Below are positions 24,401 through 37,600 of a stretch of 64,000 bases of DNA, one piece after another. How positions within the stretch are numbered: position 1 is the first letter of the stretch; every line of letters begins with the position of its first letter. The stretch is from Antedon mediterranea. Taxonomy: Eukaryota > Echinodermata > Crinoidea > Comatulida > Antedonidae. Both the position numbers and the translations under genes were made by a program. Under the pieces are notes generated by a model that was not told where the DNA came from, did no database searches, and was given only the letters and a program-made list of their open reading frames with translations. The stretch spans positions 3,162,001 to 3,226,000 of the forward strand of contig NC_092672.1 in NCBI RefSeq assembly GCF_964355755.1, read 5' to 3'.

Positions 24401-27400
24401 ATTTCGTCTATATACTTTACTCCATTCCCATGTAGATCACTAATACAATAAAAACCACAAATAATTATTAATAAATTCTCCATTTGGTTTATAAATATTA
24501 TGTTTATTCATCTTATTATACTGATGAAATTATTTCAATAACAGTCGATCATTTTTTGTACACTTAGTTTCTTTACGAAACGACCCATATATTTTAATGA
24601 TTTGTTCTGTTTTTATCAGCCGATTTTCAATACTGTATACCGAAATCATAGGAATATTTGTGTATTTGTTTCGTATGTATCTAGTATAGTAACTTAACCC
24701 TTAACCTAACCTTCATGATACAGGCACCACATGTGATATAAATGAGATCCTGTATTACTAAATATTTCTATGATACTTCAGAAATAGATAGACTAATAAT
24801 ATGTGGAGATACAGCACTGGGAATCGGGTTTTTATATCAAAATCTATTTATACTTACAGATATTTTAGTTGCATTAAATCTTTGAAAACGTCGTCCGTTA
24901 TTGTCTTTATCTGATTGGTGTGAATATATCTGAATAATAATAATATTAATTTAACATAATCATACAGGTAATACGGACTTGCATAATGAGTCATAATATA
25001 TGAAAAAAAATACATTGTTGTTTACATACTTATTCTAGCCCATGGGTTTGTTTACGGTAACTGTTGTCGTAACTTACAATGTTTTAAGATGATACAACTT
25101 TGCAAACGGTTGATCCATTAATTCTTTCACATTGTTGCCAGATATATCCCTACAAAATAGGATACGATTGTTTGTATTAAATAATAGAAACCGAATTTAG
25201 TGCGTACAAATACCGTGTGGTGTAGTAGAAATGGTGCTGTTTGTGGAAGTGATCACAACGACAATTACTATCTAAGCATGCGTATAGATAATCTGCTGTT
25301 CGTCATTACGTCATAGCGAAAAACAGTAATCATTTTAATACTTACAAAACAACGATAAAAGTGAAATTATCCGGGTTCATGAAAATTGTTTCAGCTATTG
25401 AAGTGCCCTCTGAAGTATGCGATGACACGCTGCTCATGTTTCTAAAAACAATAATTGTTTTTAAATTAAATAATGATTTTATAATAAATAGGTCGGATTT
25501 AAAAAGTCAAATGCTTTGTAATAATCCTATATACGAGTATTATTTATCTACGTAATAAGCATCTGTTTTCAAGTATGATTTTCATCTGCGGGATTAAGCG
25601 TTAGTTTATGCGCATCCATAAACTAACGCTTCCATTATACAGTACAGTACGTTTTTTCGCGATGCTGAAAAATGTGCAACCAATCAGAGCTCAGAGCTTT
25701 TTATATTTAGTAAGGTAAATATCGATACACTATTCTTACAAGTATCTAATATCAGATGGTATAAGAGCAGCTTTGTCCGCGTCCCAGTCAATTCCAGAGC
25801 AATTAAAAGAAAGATCAGTGCAGGTACATCCTTCGGGGCATGTTACATCTATAGCAAAAGAAAACTCACATTTTAGATTGTTATATATTGACAATTTATT
25901 GCTGATTTCTGTCCATAGCATAGCGTCGTTTTCGATGCTAATGGCCTCACCTGCCGGCCGGTTTGGATAAAACACAAATAATATAGTGGAAATTGATAAT
26001 TGTTTTCAGTGTTTTACCAGTCTTAATCATACCGCCATTTTGTTTTCAGCTCATGTTCTTTGAATAAACAAGCATGGCCCGGGCTTACTAATAGTAAAAA
26101 ATCAACAGTTCTTTTCAGAACTAAATAATACGTGGTGTACGGCATATTTTATATCAACATTTGATTTCGCCATGCAAAGCTTCAAACAATACAAATTCAC
26201 TTACTACAAAATAGTTCATCGTCGCCGCGAATACAGTCTTTGATGTTATCACACACACGGTTTTGAGAAATACAATTTGACGCATCTTGGCATTTGAAAG
26301 ATCCGGGACAGTCATATTCGTCTGAAAAATGATAAAGATAGATATTTTAGGACGCAACGCAAGGCCGTAAGCCGCAACGCAAGCGAATTAACCAATCACG
26401 ACGCGATGATCATCGGATCTGTCGCTTGTGATTGGTCAACTTGCTTGCGCTGTGCCTACGTCACATCGCTGCGTCCAATTGGATCCACGCTTTACATTGG
26501 TTACGTAGTGGAATATTTTAATTCAATTAGGAATCTGACTTACCACAGTTAAGTTCGTCTTCTCCATTCTCACAGTCGATTGTCCCATCACATCGACTTT
26601 TGATTGTAATACAGTATGAGTTTGAACACTTATATGTATGCGAAGGACACTTAAATGCATCTGTAACAAAATCAAACCAATGGTGTTATTTGTTTGCCCA
26701 GATGACATTTTGGCTAGGCTATGTAATGTTACAGAGATATTGCCTTTTCTATAGGTGGTAGGCATACGTGTATTATAGAATTATACACCTCAGAGCAGGC
26801 AATAATGCACGTTTTTAAACAAAACGTAAAACACTGAAACGTTTCGGAATAGCGTGAGACTCCACTAAAGCTTGGTTCCCACTAGCGACGCAACGTAACG
26901 CAATATACGCAACGTACGAAAATTCCCTTCTAATAATTGTGTTTTCCTCCGTCTGCGATGTTTGCAGCACTGTTGCGTCGTCGGTTCTCACTTGTGATTA
27001 CGCAATACAGCACTTTGCGTCAATACGTCGTTACGCAACGACGTATTGACGCAAAGTGTTGTAGCAAACTTATAAATATGAAAGTATAACCTACCACAAT
27101 TACGTAATAATACGTAATAACCTACCACAATTACGTAATAATACGTAATAACCTACCACAATTACGTAATAATACGTAATAACCTACCGCAATTACGTAA
27201 TAATACGTAATAACCTACCACAATTACGTAAGAGGCTGCGATCTCGACATCCCAGGATATTTCCATACTCATCATAGTCTAACATACACACGTACTTGGG
27301 ATCAACGCAAATTTCGTTATCACATTTGATTTCATCTTCGTTGTCACATACAGCTCCAAGTGAATTGATATCTGCAGTTAAAATTACAACATATTTTCTA

Positions 27401-30400
27401 ATGCAGTATTTCTAAGGAACTTACGCTTTGTTCCCACTACTAAGTACTACGCAACTCAATGACGTAAACGCGACGCACGCAAGTTGACCAATGAGAGAGC
27501 GAATAATCCATCGTTTGTGATTGGTCAATTTACATGCGTTTTGCTTACGTCCTTGCGTTGCGTCCTAATGGGAATAATAAGCGTTCAGATTCATATCATA
27601 TCTACGACTATATTCACTATTTTTAAATTGAGGGTCTTAAAACATTGACTGTGTTGTACGCATGCGCAGGTGCTTGGTATGCTTCTTGCTTCGAAGTGGT
27701 TGTGCCGCGAAGACAAAAAGAGAACCATCCAATACGTATTATTACCAAATTATTTCCAGACAGATAAAACAATGAAATATGTGTTTTCCCTTCAATAACC
27801 ATAGGACATGCTTACTTAAATGAGCTGTTATTAAAGCTTGGTTCTCACCCTAGGATGCAACGCAAGAACGTAAGCCGCAACGCAAACCAATTGACCAGTT
27901 GGAATAAGCCTTTGATTGGTCAATTCGCTTGCGTTGCGGTTTAGTCTTTACGTTGCGTGCTAGAGGGAACCAAGCTTAAACATGAGCATACGTACGGCAA
28001 TTAACTTCGTCTAAACCTTTCGGACAGTCGGAAGTGCCATCGCATATGTATTTTGGATGTAAACATTTACCGTCACTGCATCGTAAAAAAGTATCGCTAC
28101 ATTGAACTTTAAAAGGGAAAAAATGAAATTAAGTATACAATATAGATCGTTTGCACATGACGTCACATATCCCATCAGCCTTTTCGAATCGCCGTCTTGG
28201 AACAATGTTAGTTTTCGTATGTGCGTGTTCAAAATATTACAATGTTGGACCGTGTGAACCGTGTGAACGGGGACTCCGGGTGGCGAAAATAATCTAAAAC
28301 AAATACAGGCAAAATAAAGGGGAAATTATTTGCGTATCTTACCACACTTTAACTCATCTGTTCCGTCAGCACAATCCGTAATTCCATTACATCTAGATGA
28401 TGGTTCCAAACAACGAGTATTGTCACACACAAAATCAGTATTAGCGCAGCTAGGAAATACTAAACAAAATATAGATAAACATATAGCGATGTACGATTAC
28501 AGCAACAACGTCTCCGTCAGGTAATTAAATTAAAATATAAACAATTAAAATTGTTTTCAGCTCATTTTTTATTTTTCATAATCTGTCCTTCTCAACTATA
28601 GTTTTATTGCAAAAAAAATGGCCGTGGCAATAACGCAAATGTCATGAAATGTGTAAATTAAGTTTGACAAAAATGGTGTCCAAATAATGGTGATATGCCC
28701 AGATATGGTAGAGATATGACATCAATATGTCCATATATGAGCACATAATATTTTTCGTTGTCACATTAAGTTTAATAGTGTAGACAGAGCTTTATATTAT
28801 TAAGTTTGTTGATTATCTTACTACAGTGAGTTTCGTCTGAATTATCTGGACAGTTGTTCCTATGATCGCAGTAGAATGAGTATGAGATACAATGGCCTGA
28901 TCCACATCTAAAACTCGTAGGCAGACAAACACGATCCTCTTCTGGTTCTAAAAGATTAAATGACATTTTAATTCATAATGTCTGCTTTCCATGTACAGTC
29001 AATTAGAATTAAAGTATCGAGTGATTTCTGAATCTATTTTGATTATTAAAAAAAAGCAGTATTTCGATGTCGATGTTGCTGTTGATGTTGTCTTGCTCTG
29101 GCATGATGTTAGTTAATTGTTGTTGCTTTTGTTGTTTATTATATACGTTATTGTAGGAGTGGAGAGAAGTGTAGGAGCTATAAGTAGGGAGTATTAGTAC
29201 ACAAGATCCGTCGGACGTTGGTTCTGATTGGTCAGAACTACATACATGACTTGCCATGACGTCATACCTTGGATTCATCGTGCTTGTAAGAAGGAGCTAT
29301 AAGACGCTGTTGATTGTTTAGTCAATCATATGCAACAGTTTTCACAATCGGTATGAGACTAAACATACCCAGAAGTTGGTTCTGATTGGTCAGAAGTACA
29401 CACGTCTTACATGATGTCATCCCTTCCGTGTCATTGCGGGTCTCATTTCCTATATACTTACCACAGCTCGGAACGGCACAATCGTTCATTTCGTAAAAGT
29501 TGCCAGAATAACACCAAGGTCGGCACCTTCCGTTAGGATTTCTACAAAAGTTGTGATCGCCAATGCCTTTATTGGTGTAGTCAACTGGATAAATAGCATC
29601 TCTGCCTTTGATAGTACTAGTCCACGAGAGACAATATCGGCCATTTTCCGTGGTGTCCTGAGTTCCACGGTAATCCGATCCATCAGACACTTTGAAACAT
29701 TCTGAAATCAGAGAAATATATTATTTATATTGCACAACTCACGTATTAAAAGAAATACAAGAAGTAAACGCAATCTAAACTCATTAACACACATGATTAT
29801 AGAGAAACGTTGCGAAAGTAGTAGTAGTAGTTGTAGTAGTGGTAGTGGTAGTGGTAGTGCCAATTGTTAGTGGTAATGTTAGTAGTAGTGGTAGTGGCAA
29901 GTGTTAGTGGTAATGGTAGTGGCAAGTGTTAGTGGTAATGGTAGTGGCAATTGTTATTGGTAGTGGCAAGTATTAGTGGTATTGGCAAGTGTTAGTGGTA
30001 ATGGTAGTGGTAGTGGCAATTGTTATTGGTAGTGGCAAGTATTAGTGGTATTGGCAAGTGTTAGTGGTAATGGTAGTGGTAGTGGCAGTGGCAAGTGTTC
30101 GTGGTAATGGTAGTGGTAGGGTATAGTGGTAGTGGTAGTGGTGATTATAGTAGTAGTGGTAGCAAGGCGTACAGTACCTTGAATGCAGTTTTCTCCGATC
30201 TCATCACTGTTATCCGGACAATCAAAGTTACCATCACATACCAATGACTTTAAAATACACGCACCAGACGTGCAGGTAAACTGGTTGATGGAACAGGTAT
30301 GATTCACTTCTATATGTGGTTCAACAAAACAAAATTGTTATGTTTCAGACTCAGAAATGTTTGCGTAAGCTTAAGAACGAAATTGTGTGTGTATATTATG

Positions 30401-33400
30401 ACTTGAGGCTTTGTAGACTTACTACAGTCTGGTTACATGTGACGTCTGAAAGTCGTGTAAGTTTGGGTACACACGGTCTAATTCGGGTTTATAACACGTA
30501 AACCCATTCATTATTAAGCTTGGTTCACAGCAAGGACGTAGACGCAACGCAAGCGAGTTGACCAATCACACGCGATTGTTCGAATAATCTGTTCCGTGTG
30601 ATTGGTCAAATCACGTTGCGTTACCTCCTTACGTTGCGTCATAGTGGGAACCAAGCTTTAGATCTGATAGTAAATTGCGTACCTTCGGTTTGAACGCTGT
30701 TGAGTGGTCCAAGCCATATAGGATTTACACGTGATTCTGAAATATTATACATAATATAAATACAATGTTAATCTTGTTTTTATCAACGTAGATTCGTTTC
30801 TTTGATTAAAAAAATGATTTAATTTTTAAAACTGTATTTACCAGAAAAGCAAGACACGGCCGCGTCCTCTGAGTGTTCGCAATCATTTTCCCGTTGACTG
30901 TCACACTGTAAAAGGTCTGTCTCATTGCCTGTGCATTGTACCTCATCTAGATGTATAGGGCCTTCGCCCGAACCGTATCTGTTGCTACTGTACGAACCGC
31001 TTGCACCGTCGAACCCAAGTTGACGGCAGACGACGAACGCGTCATCGATGTCCCAGTTATCGTCACACACTGTACCCCATTGACCGTCGATGTACAACTC
31101 TACACGTCCGGCCGATTCACTCCCGTCGGAAAGCCGAATAAATTCTGTTTAACAAAACACCATAGTAGTAGGCCTGGTCACATTACTGTTTATCATGAAC
31201 TATTATATTTATTATTATTGTTGAAAACAATTGGATATCGGTATATCATAAAACAAAATGACAACAATTCAATTGAATATAATAATTACGCTTTCGTCAC
31301 CAGTCATATTACGTTTTTTTACGTGTTTAATTTACCTGTATAGCAGAGCAAGCCAACATCATCTGCATGTCCACAGGGTGTGGTTGATGTAGAATGTGAC
31401 GTAGACGGACAGTCGAATAGATTAGTTTCATCGCCATTGCACAGAAAACTACGTGGAAGTATCGAACCAACGCCCTTGCCATACGCAACATACGTATATA
31501 CTGTGGTAGCTTCAGGGTAGCCTAGCATTCGGCATGCTACATGAGCGTCATTAATGTCCCAGTCTCTGTTACAAATGGTGCTCCATTCACCATCTGAATA
31601 AACTTCAACACGACCAGCGTTTTGTATTGGTGACCCCTGTAAACGTATTCCAACTGAGAAAAAAAAATACAATTTCAGTTTTCTAAAAAAGAACCAATTA
31701 CAGTATTCAATTCAAGCGTGGTTCCCACTAGCGACGCAACGTAAAGCAACATAGTGACGTATTGACGAAAAGTGCTGTATTGCGTAATCACAAGTGGGAA
31801 TCGACGACGCAGTAGTGCTGCAAACATCGCAGGTTTTATTTCACGCAGGCGGGGGCAAACGCAATCATTGGAAGGACATTTTCTTACGTTACCAAAGCGT
31901 GGTTCCCACTAGAACGCAACGCAACGTAACGCGGCAACGTATCAACGCAAGGTGCTGTATTGCGTAATCACAAGTGGGAACGCAACAGTGCTTCAAACAT
32001 CGCAGGTTTGATTTCACGCAGGCGGGGGCAAACACAATTATTGGAAGGGCATGTTCTTACGTTCCGTAGGTTGCGTTACGTTGCGTCACTTGTGGGAACC
32101 AAGCTTCAGATTGCGTTACGTTGCGTCGCTAGTGGGAACCAAGCATTACGCAACTTGGATTGATTGGTTGTTTTCGTGCACTTAGGTTAAGTTACGTTAT
32201 TACCAGGCCTAACTGTGTTCCTTATAACATATGAATACAATATTATGCAAATTACCATCGGAGCAGGTGACGTGTGCAGTAGTACTCGCACATGATACAG
32301 TATCATCTATTGGACATTGCAGCAGACTTGATTCACTTCCATTACACTGAATCACAACAGCGTCTGGTGACGGATTAGATAGAATATGAATCGACTGTAC
32401 TTGATTGACATCAAGAAAGTGGAGCTCTTTGCAAGTTATCTTTGTTGTTGCCAAATTCCAGTGATCATTACAAGCTGGTAACCATCGACCATCTCGAAAG
32501 ACTTCTATCATTCCTTGGTTACCTCCTCCCTGAATTCGTGTGACCTCTATGTGGATGATAGTTATATATAATTATAGATAGATATATTATACATATTTTT
32601 ACCAGAAAGAGAAAATCTATAGATATGTAGGCCTATTATTAATGTCCAGACATGGAAGCAACAACCACTTGAAGCAGAAGACTCAGTGAGAAAAATGATT
32701 AATACATTTATGTTTGGATCTCACTAGCAACGCAACGATAAATGCCCTTCCGATAATTGTGTTTGCCCCCGCCGGCATGAAATCAATCCTGTGATGTTTG
32801 CAACAATGTTGCATCGTCGGTTCTCACTTGCGCAATACAGCACTTTGCGTCAATACGTCGCTACGTTGCGTCGCTAGTGTGGACCACGCTTTAGAACCCC
32901 TAACAGACATCATCGAGACCCAGGAAAGAGTCAATGAGAGGTCCACTGAGTAGGAATTGGTCGGCGTAGTTTTTAAAATATATACTGCTCCTCGTTCATT
33001 TTACAGGAAATGTTCCTCCTCTTAATAGGGTGTCCAAAAAAGAGCGGTTAGTAATTGTCCTATTTTTTCTAATTATCCCTGTGCTATTTGTCTTAATACC
33101 AACTCAATCAGCATCGTACGAAGCGGTGCTGTCTGAGTTGAATCCCGAAAAGACGAGCAGTAGGGTTTAGGTCGTCGGGAGAAGATTAAACATGTATTAT
33201 CTTCTCACGACGAGAGGACTCGTCGTACGACGCTGTCTGGGTTGGCCTTTATATGAATGAATTATAATTTATCATCGTACCTTGTGAACATTCTACGTAG
33301 TCGTACTGTTCGTACGCTGTCGCCTGTGTTTGGTTGTTCGGGTCCTCTTCGGGTGGAGCACACCCGAACGGTCCACTCCCTTGAGTACAGTACGTGCAGC

Positions 33401-34566
33401 CTTGTCCGTATGATGTTCTTTCTTCACCCTTTCGTGATAAATATACGCCACTTGTTTGCTTTTGAAAACAAAACATATCAAGTGAGGCTTCCGTTTCGCA
33501 CAGATACGTCCATGTGTTGTTGATGTATGCTTGTGGAAACCCTGACAATCGGTTATATCCATGAGTCAATCTGTATCCCGCTATGATGGAGAAATCAAAT
33601 AATTTATAATGCTTAGTCAGATCTTATTTATATTTATTTTGGCCATATGTGGGAAAAATGTGTTTGTGGCAGAGACAGGAACTCAACCCATTGGATTAAT
33701 TCATCAGTCTACATTAAGTACCACCACCAACTAGCCTAAAGTGTCACAACTTTAAGGCCTCAATGTGTAATTGTTGAGGCCTGCTATAGTTACTTTCCAT
33801 TATCTTTCACGATTCCCTTATTACAAACTAAACGTAACTTAAATACAATTATGCCTAACTTTCTTGCTCTTCTGGGCATTAAACTTATTAATACATGTTC
33901 AGTAATAATATTTGTGGCCTATATCTTGATGGCTCAATGGATTGTGATGGCTCCGATCGATGTGGTGCGACTTACACTTTTCACCTCCCAGACCTATTTT
34001 GTTTTTCTCTACAACTATTTATAGGCCTAAATGTATCTATCTTTGTATAATCGAGCGTAGGCCTACATTTTTTGCAGGATATATAGGCATCCGCTAGACA
34101 ACTTCGTTGATTTGTTACGTAAAATACACACTGCTCAAATCTAGTCTCCGATCCAGAACAATTCACGTTGTAGATAGTCGATAAATTCCTGGCAATGCTG
34201 CTGACGTTACCAATACTCAAAATGTCTTCAAAGCCTAGCTGCTTGCATATCACCCTGCCAGCGTCCATGTTTAAGTCTCTGGCACACACTGTATGCCATT
34301 CTGAATCTGTGTACACTTCAAGTCGTCCATCAGATGCAAACTCACCATCGGTTAAGCTAACTCCATCTAGATATAAATCAAAACAAATCAAAACATAATG
34401 AACTGTTTTTGACAGAATATCTAACTTTCTAAAACCTACCGCTTTGGTTGACTATCTGAATTTAGTAGTTTAAACACCGCAAGTTATTTTACAAATCACA
34501 ATGCGATGTGTCATCCGAACTGTCGCTTGTGATTGGTCAAATCACTTGCGTTTTGCGCCTACGTCG

Positions 34567-34600
<34 letters not shown>

Positions 34601-37600
34601 GATTTTTATAGCGCACATACCACTCCAGAGTGCTCAAGGCGCATTTAAAAATATAAAAAAATAAATCATACAAATTCCTGACAAAATCCGTTGCGTCCAA
34701 ATAGGAACCAAGCTTTATCTTTAGCCAGAAACCAAAATATTACCAGAAAATCAAAGCTTATTCATAACACGGCAATCTAACAACATGCTGAGCTCCATTG
34801 GAGCAAAGGTTTTATGTGTGGCTGCGACACGATCAGTTCCAAACCCCTATACATAAACCGGAAAATAATGTACCTGTAACCGTAACTAGTATAATTTTTT
34901 CGCAGCCAATCCTAAGATCAAAGGACTGTTGCAAGTTCCTACTTTGTCAAGAAAAGCTCAGCATCTTGTTTTTTGTACTGGCCTTGTTCAAGCAGTAGCA
35001 ATTTTAAACTGTGTATGCCTATGTAGCTTACCTGTTGAACACTTCACTCCAGATTTGTAACTATCGGCGTCTAGTAACCATTTGAACAAACAGTCACTCA
35101 GGTCTGTCTCATCACCCGTACACTCCACAGCATACGTTAATGTCTCGTCTTCAGACGTAGTTCCGCTAGTACAGCATTCTGTGTAATTTGCAGATGGGTA
35201 TCCTAAGGTACGGCAGATGACGTCAGCTTCGTTTATATCAATCGCTGACATCATAGACCATTCGCCACGGTGAAAAAATTCCACCTTACCTTCGTGTAAC
35301 TCTTCTCCAATTAGTCGAATTCTCACTACAAAATGCCAGGACAGTGCATTAAATATTTATTGAAATATATTTTCGTTTGTTCGTGAAGGGATTAAGTTTA
35401 ATAGCCACCTAACTTAGATGTGCTTGTAATAGTTAGGAACCACACCCATGAGTCTTATATTTTTGTTAACTCTTAACCATCCCCGCTCCCCTCCCAACCT
35501 CTCCTCCCAACCGATTACTACTTACGTGGTAAACACACGACACCAACATCATTGTCATGACCACAAGATGTATCGGATGTTACATTACCAGGATCGCAGG
35601 GAAAACCATATCCAAGGAGACAGCTACTATAGTTTGTCCACACGTCACCTGTTCCCTCTCCGAAATCATAAACTAAATGTTTCTCTGCTCCTTCATACCC
35701 CAGTTTCCTACAAATGATATTAGCGTCTTCCTCGGTCCATCCTTCGGCACAGATGGTACCAGCATATTCACCCACACTTTGTATTCGGCCTTCTCTGGCT
35801 ACGGTACCATTGACCAGAGATACTGTGATAAAGGAAGATACATATGAACCGCTGTAGTTATGTTCTATAAGCGTGGTTCCCACTAGCGACGCAACACAAG
35901 GATGTAACGCAACGTGACCAATCATAAGCAATGGATTATTTGAACAGTCGCTTGTCATTGGTCAACTCACTTGCGTTGCGGCTACGTCCTTGCGTAGCGT
36001 CTCTACTGGGAACCAAGCGTATGGCTAGGTAAGGCTGTTTTACTGAAGAATTGTGAAATATGATTAATTGGGACGTTTATATATAAATGTCGTTATGAAG
36101 ACGCAATATTTTCATTCAAAAGTAAACAACTGGTCAATAGGCCTATATTTGTTTTACTTTTGAATTCAGTTTTGTTGTTTGTTCGTTTCTACTCATTACG
36201 TCATTCTCTCGATCTCACTCATCATTGTTATATTAAAATATTTCTTCACTTCTCTGTTACTTAAGCTTGGTTTCCACTAGCGACGCAACGTAACTCAAGG
36301 CAGCAACGTTTGACGCAACGTGATGTGTTGCGTGATCACAAGTGGGAACCAACGACGAAACAGTGCTGCAAACATCGCAGGTTTGATTCCACGCAGGTGG
36401 GAGTAAACACAATTATTGGAAGGACAATTTCTAACGTTGCGTAGGTTACGTTACGTTGCGTCGCTAGTGGGAACCAAGCTTTAATTTGTATTTAGTTTGT
36501 TCTGAGGCTCGACAATATACCGCAAGTTTCGTGTCTATATAATGACATGCAATCCATCATCTTAAGGTGGGGCTTTGATCAATTTAATTAGCAATATTAT
36601 CTTGTTAACTTGGAATGGATTCAGATTTTTGAGGAGAGATTATCGTACTAAAGATCAAAGACGCACCGCAGCGATATACGTTTCTTCGACAACATCTAAT
36701 ACCGATATCACCTAAATCCTTATTTCCATTAATGAATTTATAAATACAGAATTCTGTTGGTTTCGCATTTAAAAATCACAAAAAAATAGATGACAATAGA
36801 TCCGCGTAAATCCAACCGAAGGACGCAGTGACCACATTAATGTAATTGTTTGTGAACTAATCTATTATAAGAGAGAGAGAGACTTTTTTTGGCTATTGGG
36901 CCTACACGCATCAATCCTATGTATGACACCAACTGTACGGAAAAGTGTTGAACACTTTGGAAAATCGTCCCGAGTGTCTTTGCTAGTAAAATTACCAAGA
37001 CTTGCCCCAAGTCTGATCTTTTCGATGTTTAGTATACTTATGAAACGCCGTATGTGCCAAAATATTTATCTTTTTACTAATATTAAGTCAACTCTATTAC
37101 CCTTTATTATGAAAGAATAACATGTCATACAACAAATATTTGTATCGATTTATCAATTCAACAATTATTATATTACTCTGGTTATTGTATTACCGTCTGA
37201 TTTTACAGTAACTGGAACACACACAGAGTCAGTTTATATAATTAGTATTTTATTGCTTGACCCCTTTTTAGTAGGCTTTTTTAGTAATATAATATTCTTC
37301 TTTAATTAGTCTCATTGTAACAGACTGTACAGTAGGATATCGTATCTGATATATGCTGCTCATAATTTTGTCTTTCTTGCATTATTGTTTTATTAAAGAC
37401 CACCAGAATGAAAATCGTTTAATGTCGATATATTCTGGTTCACAGTGAAAATTGTTATTGACTGGCAGGAATGTATCATATCTCATGTGAAATTATGAGT
37501 TTACCGCTTCTTGAAACTTTCCGCCTAAAACAATTTATTGCGTCATCATTAGATAGATAGAGAAAATAAATGTTCCTTTTTTTCCAAACGAGAAAATTGC

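Noticed and set aside
30023-30177. Thr/Pro-rich extension of the first LDLa exon
   Set aside because: It is translation of the GGTAGT minisatellite beyond the donor at 30178.
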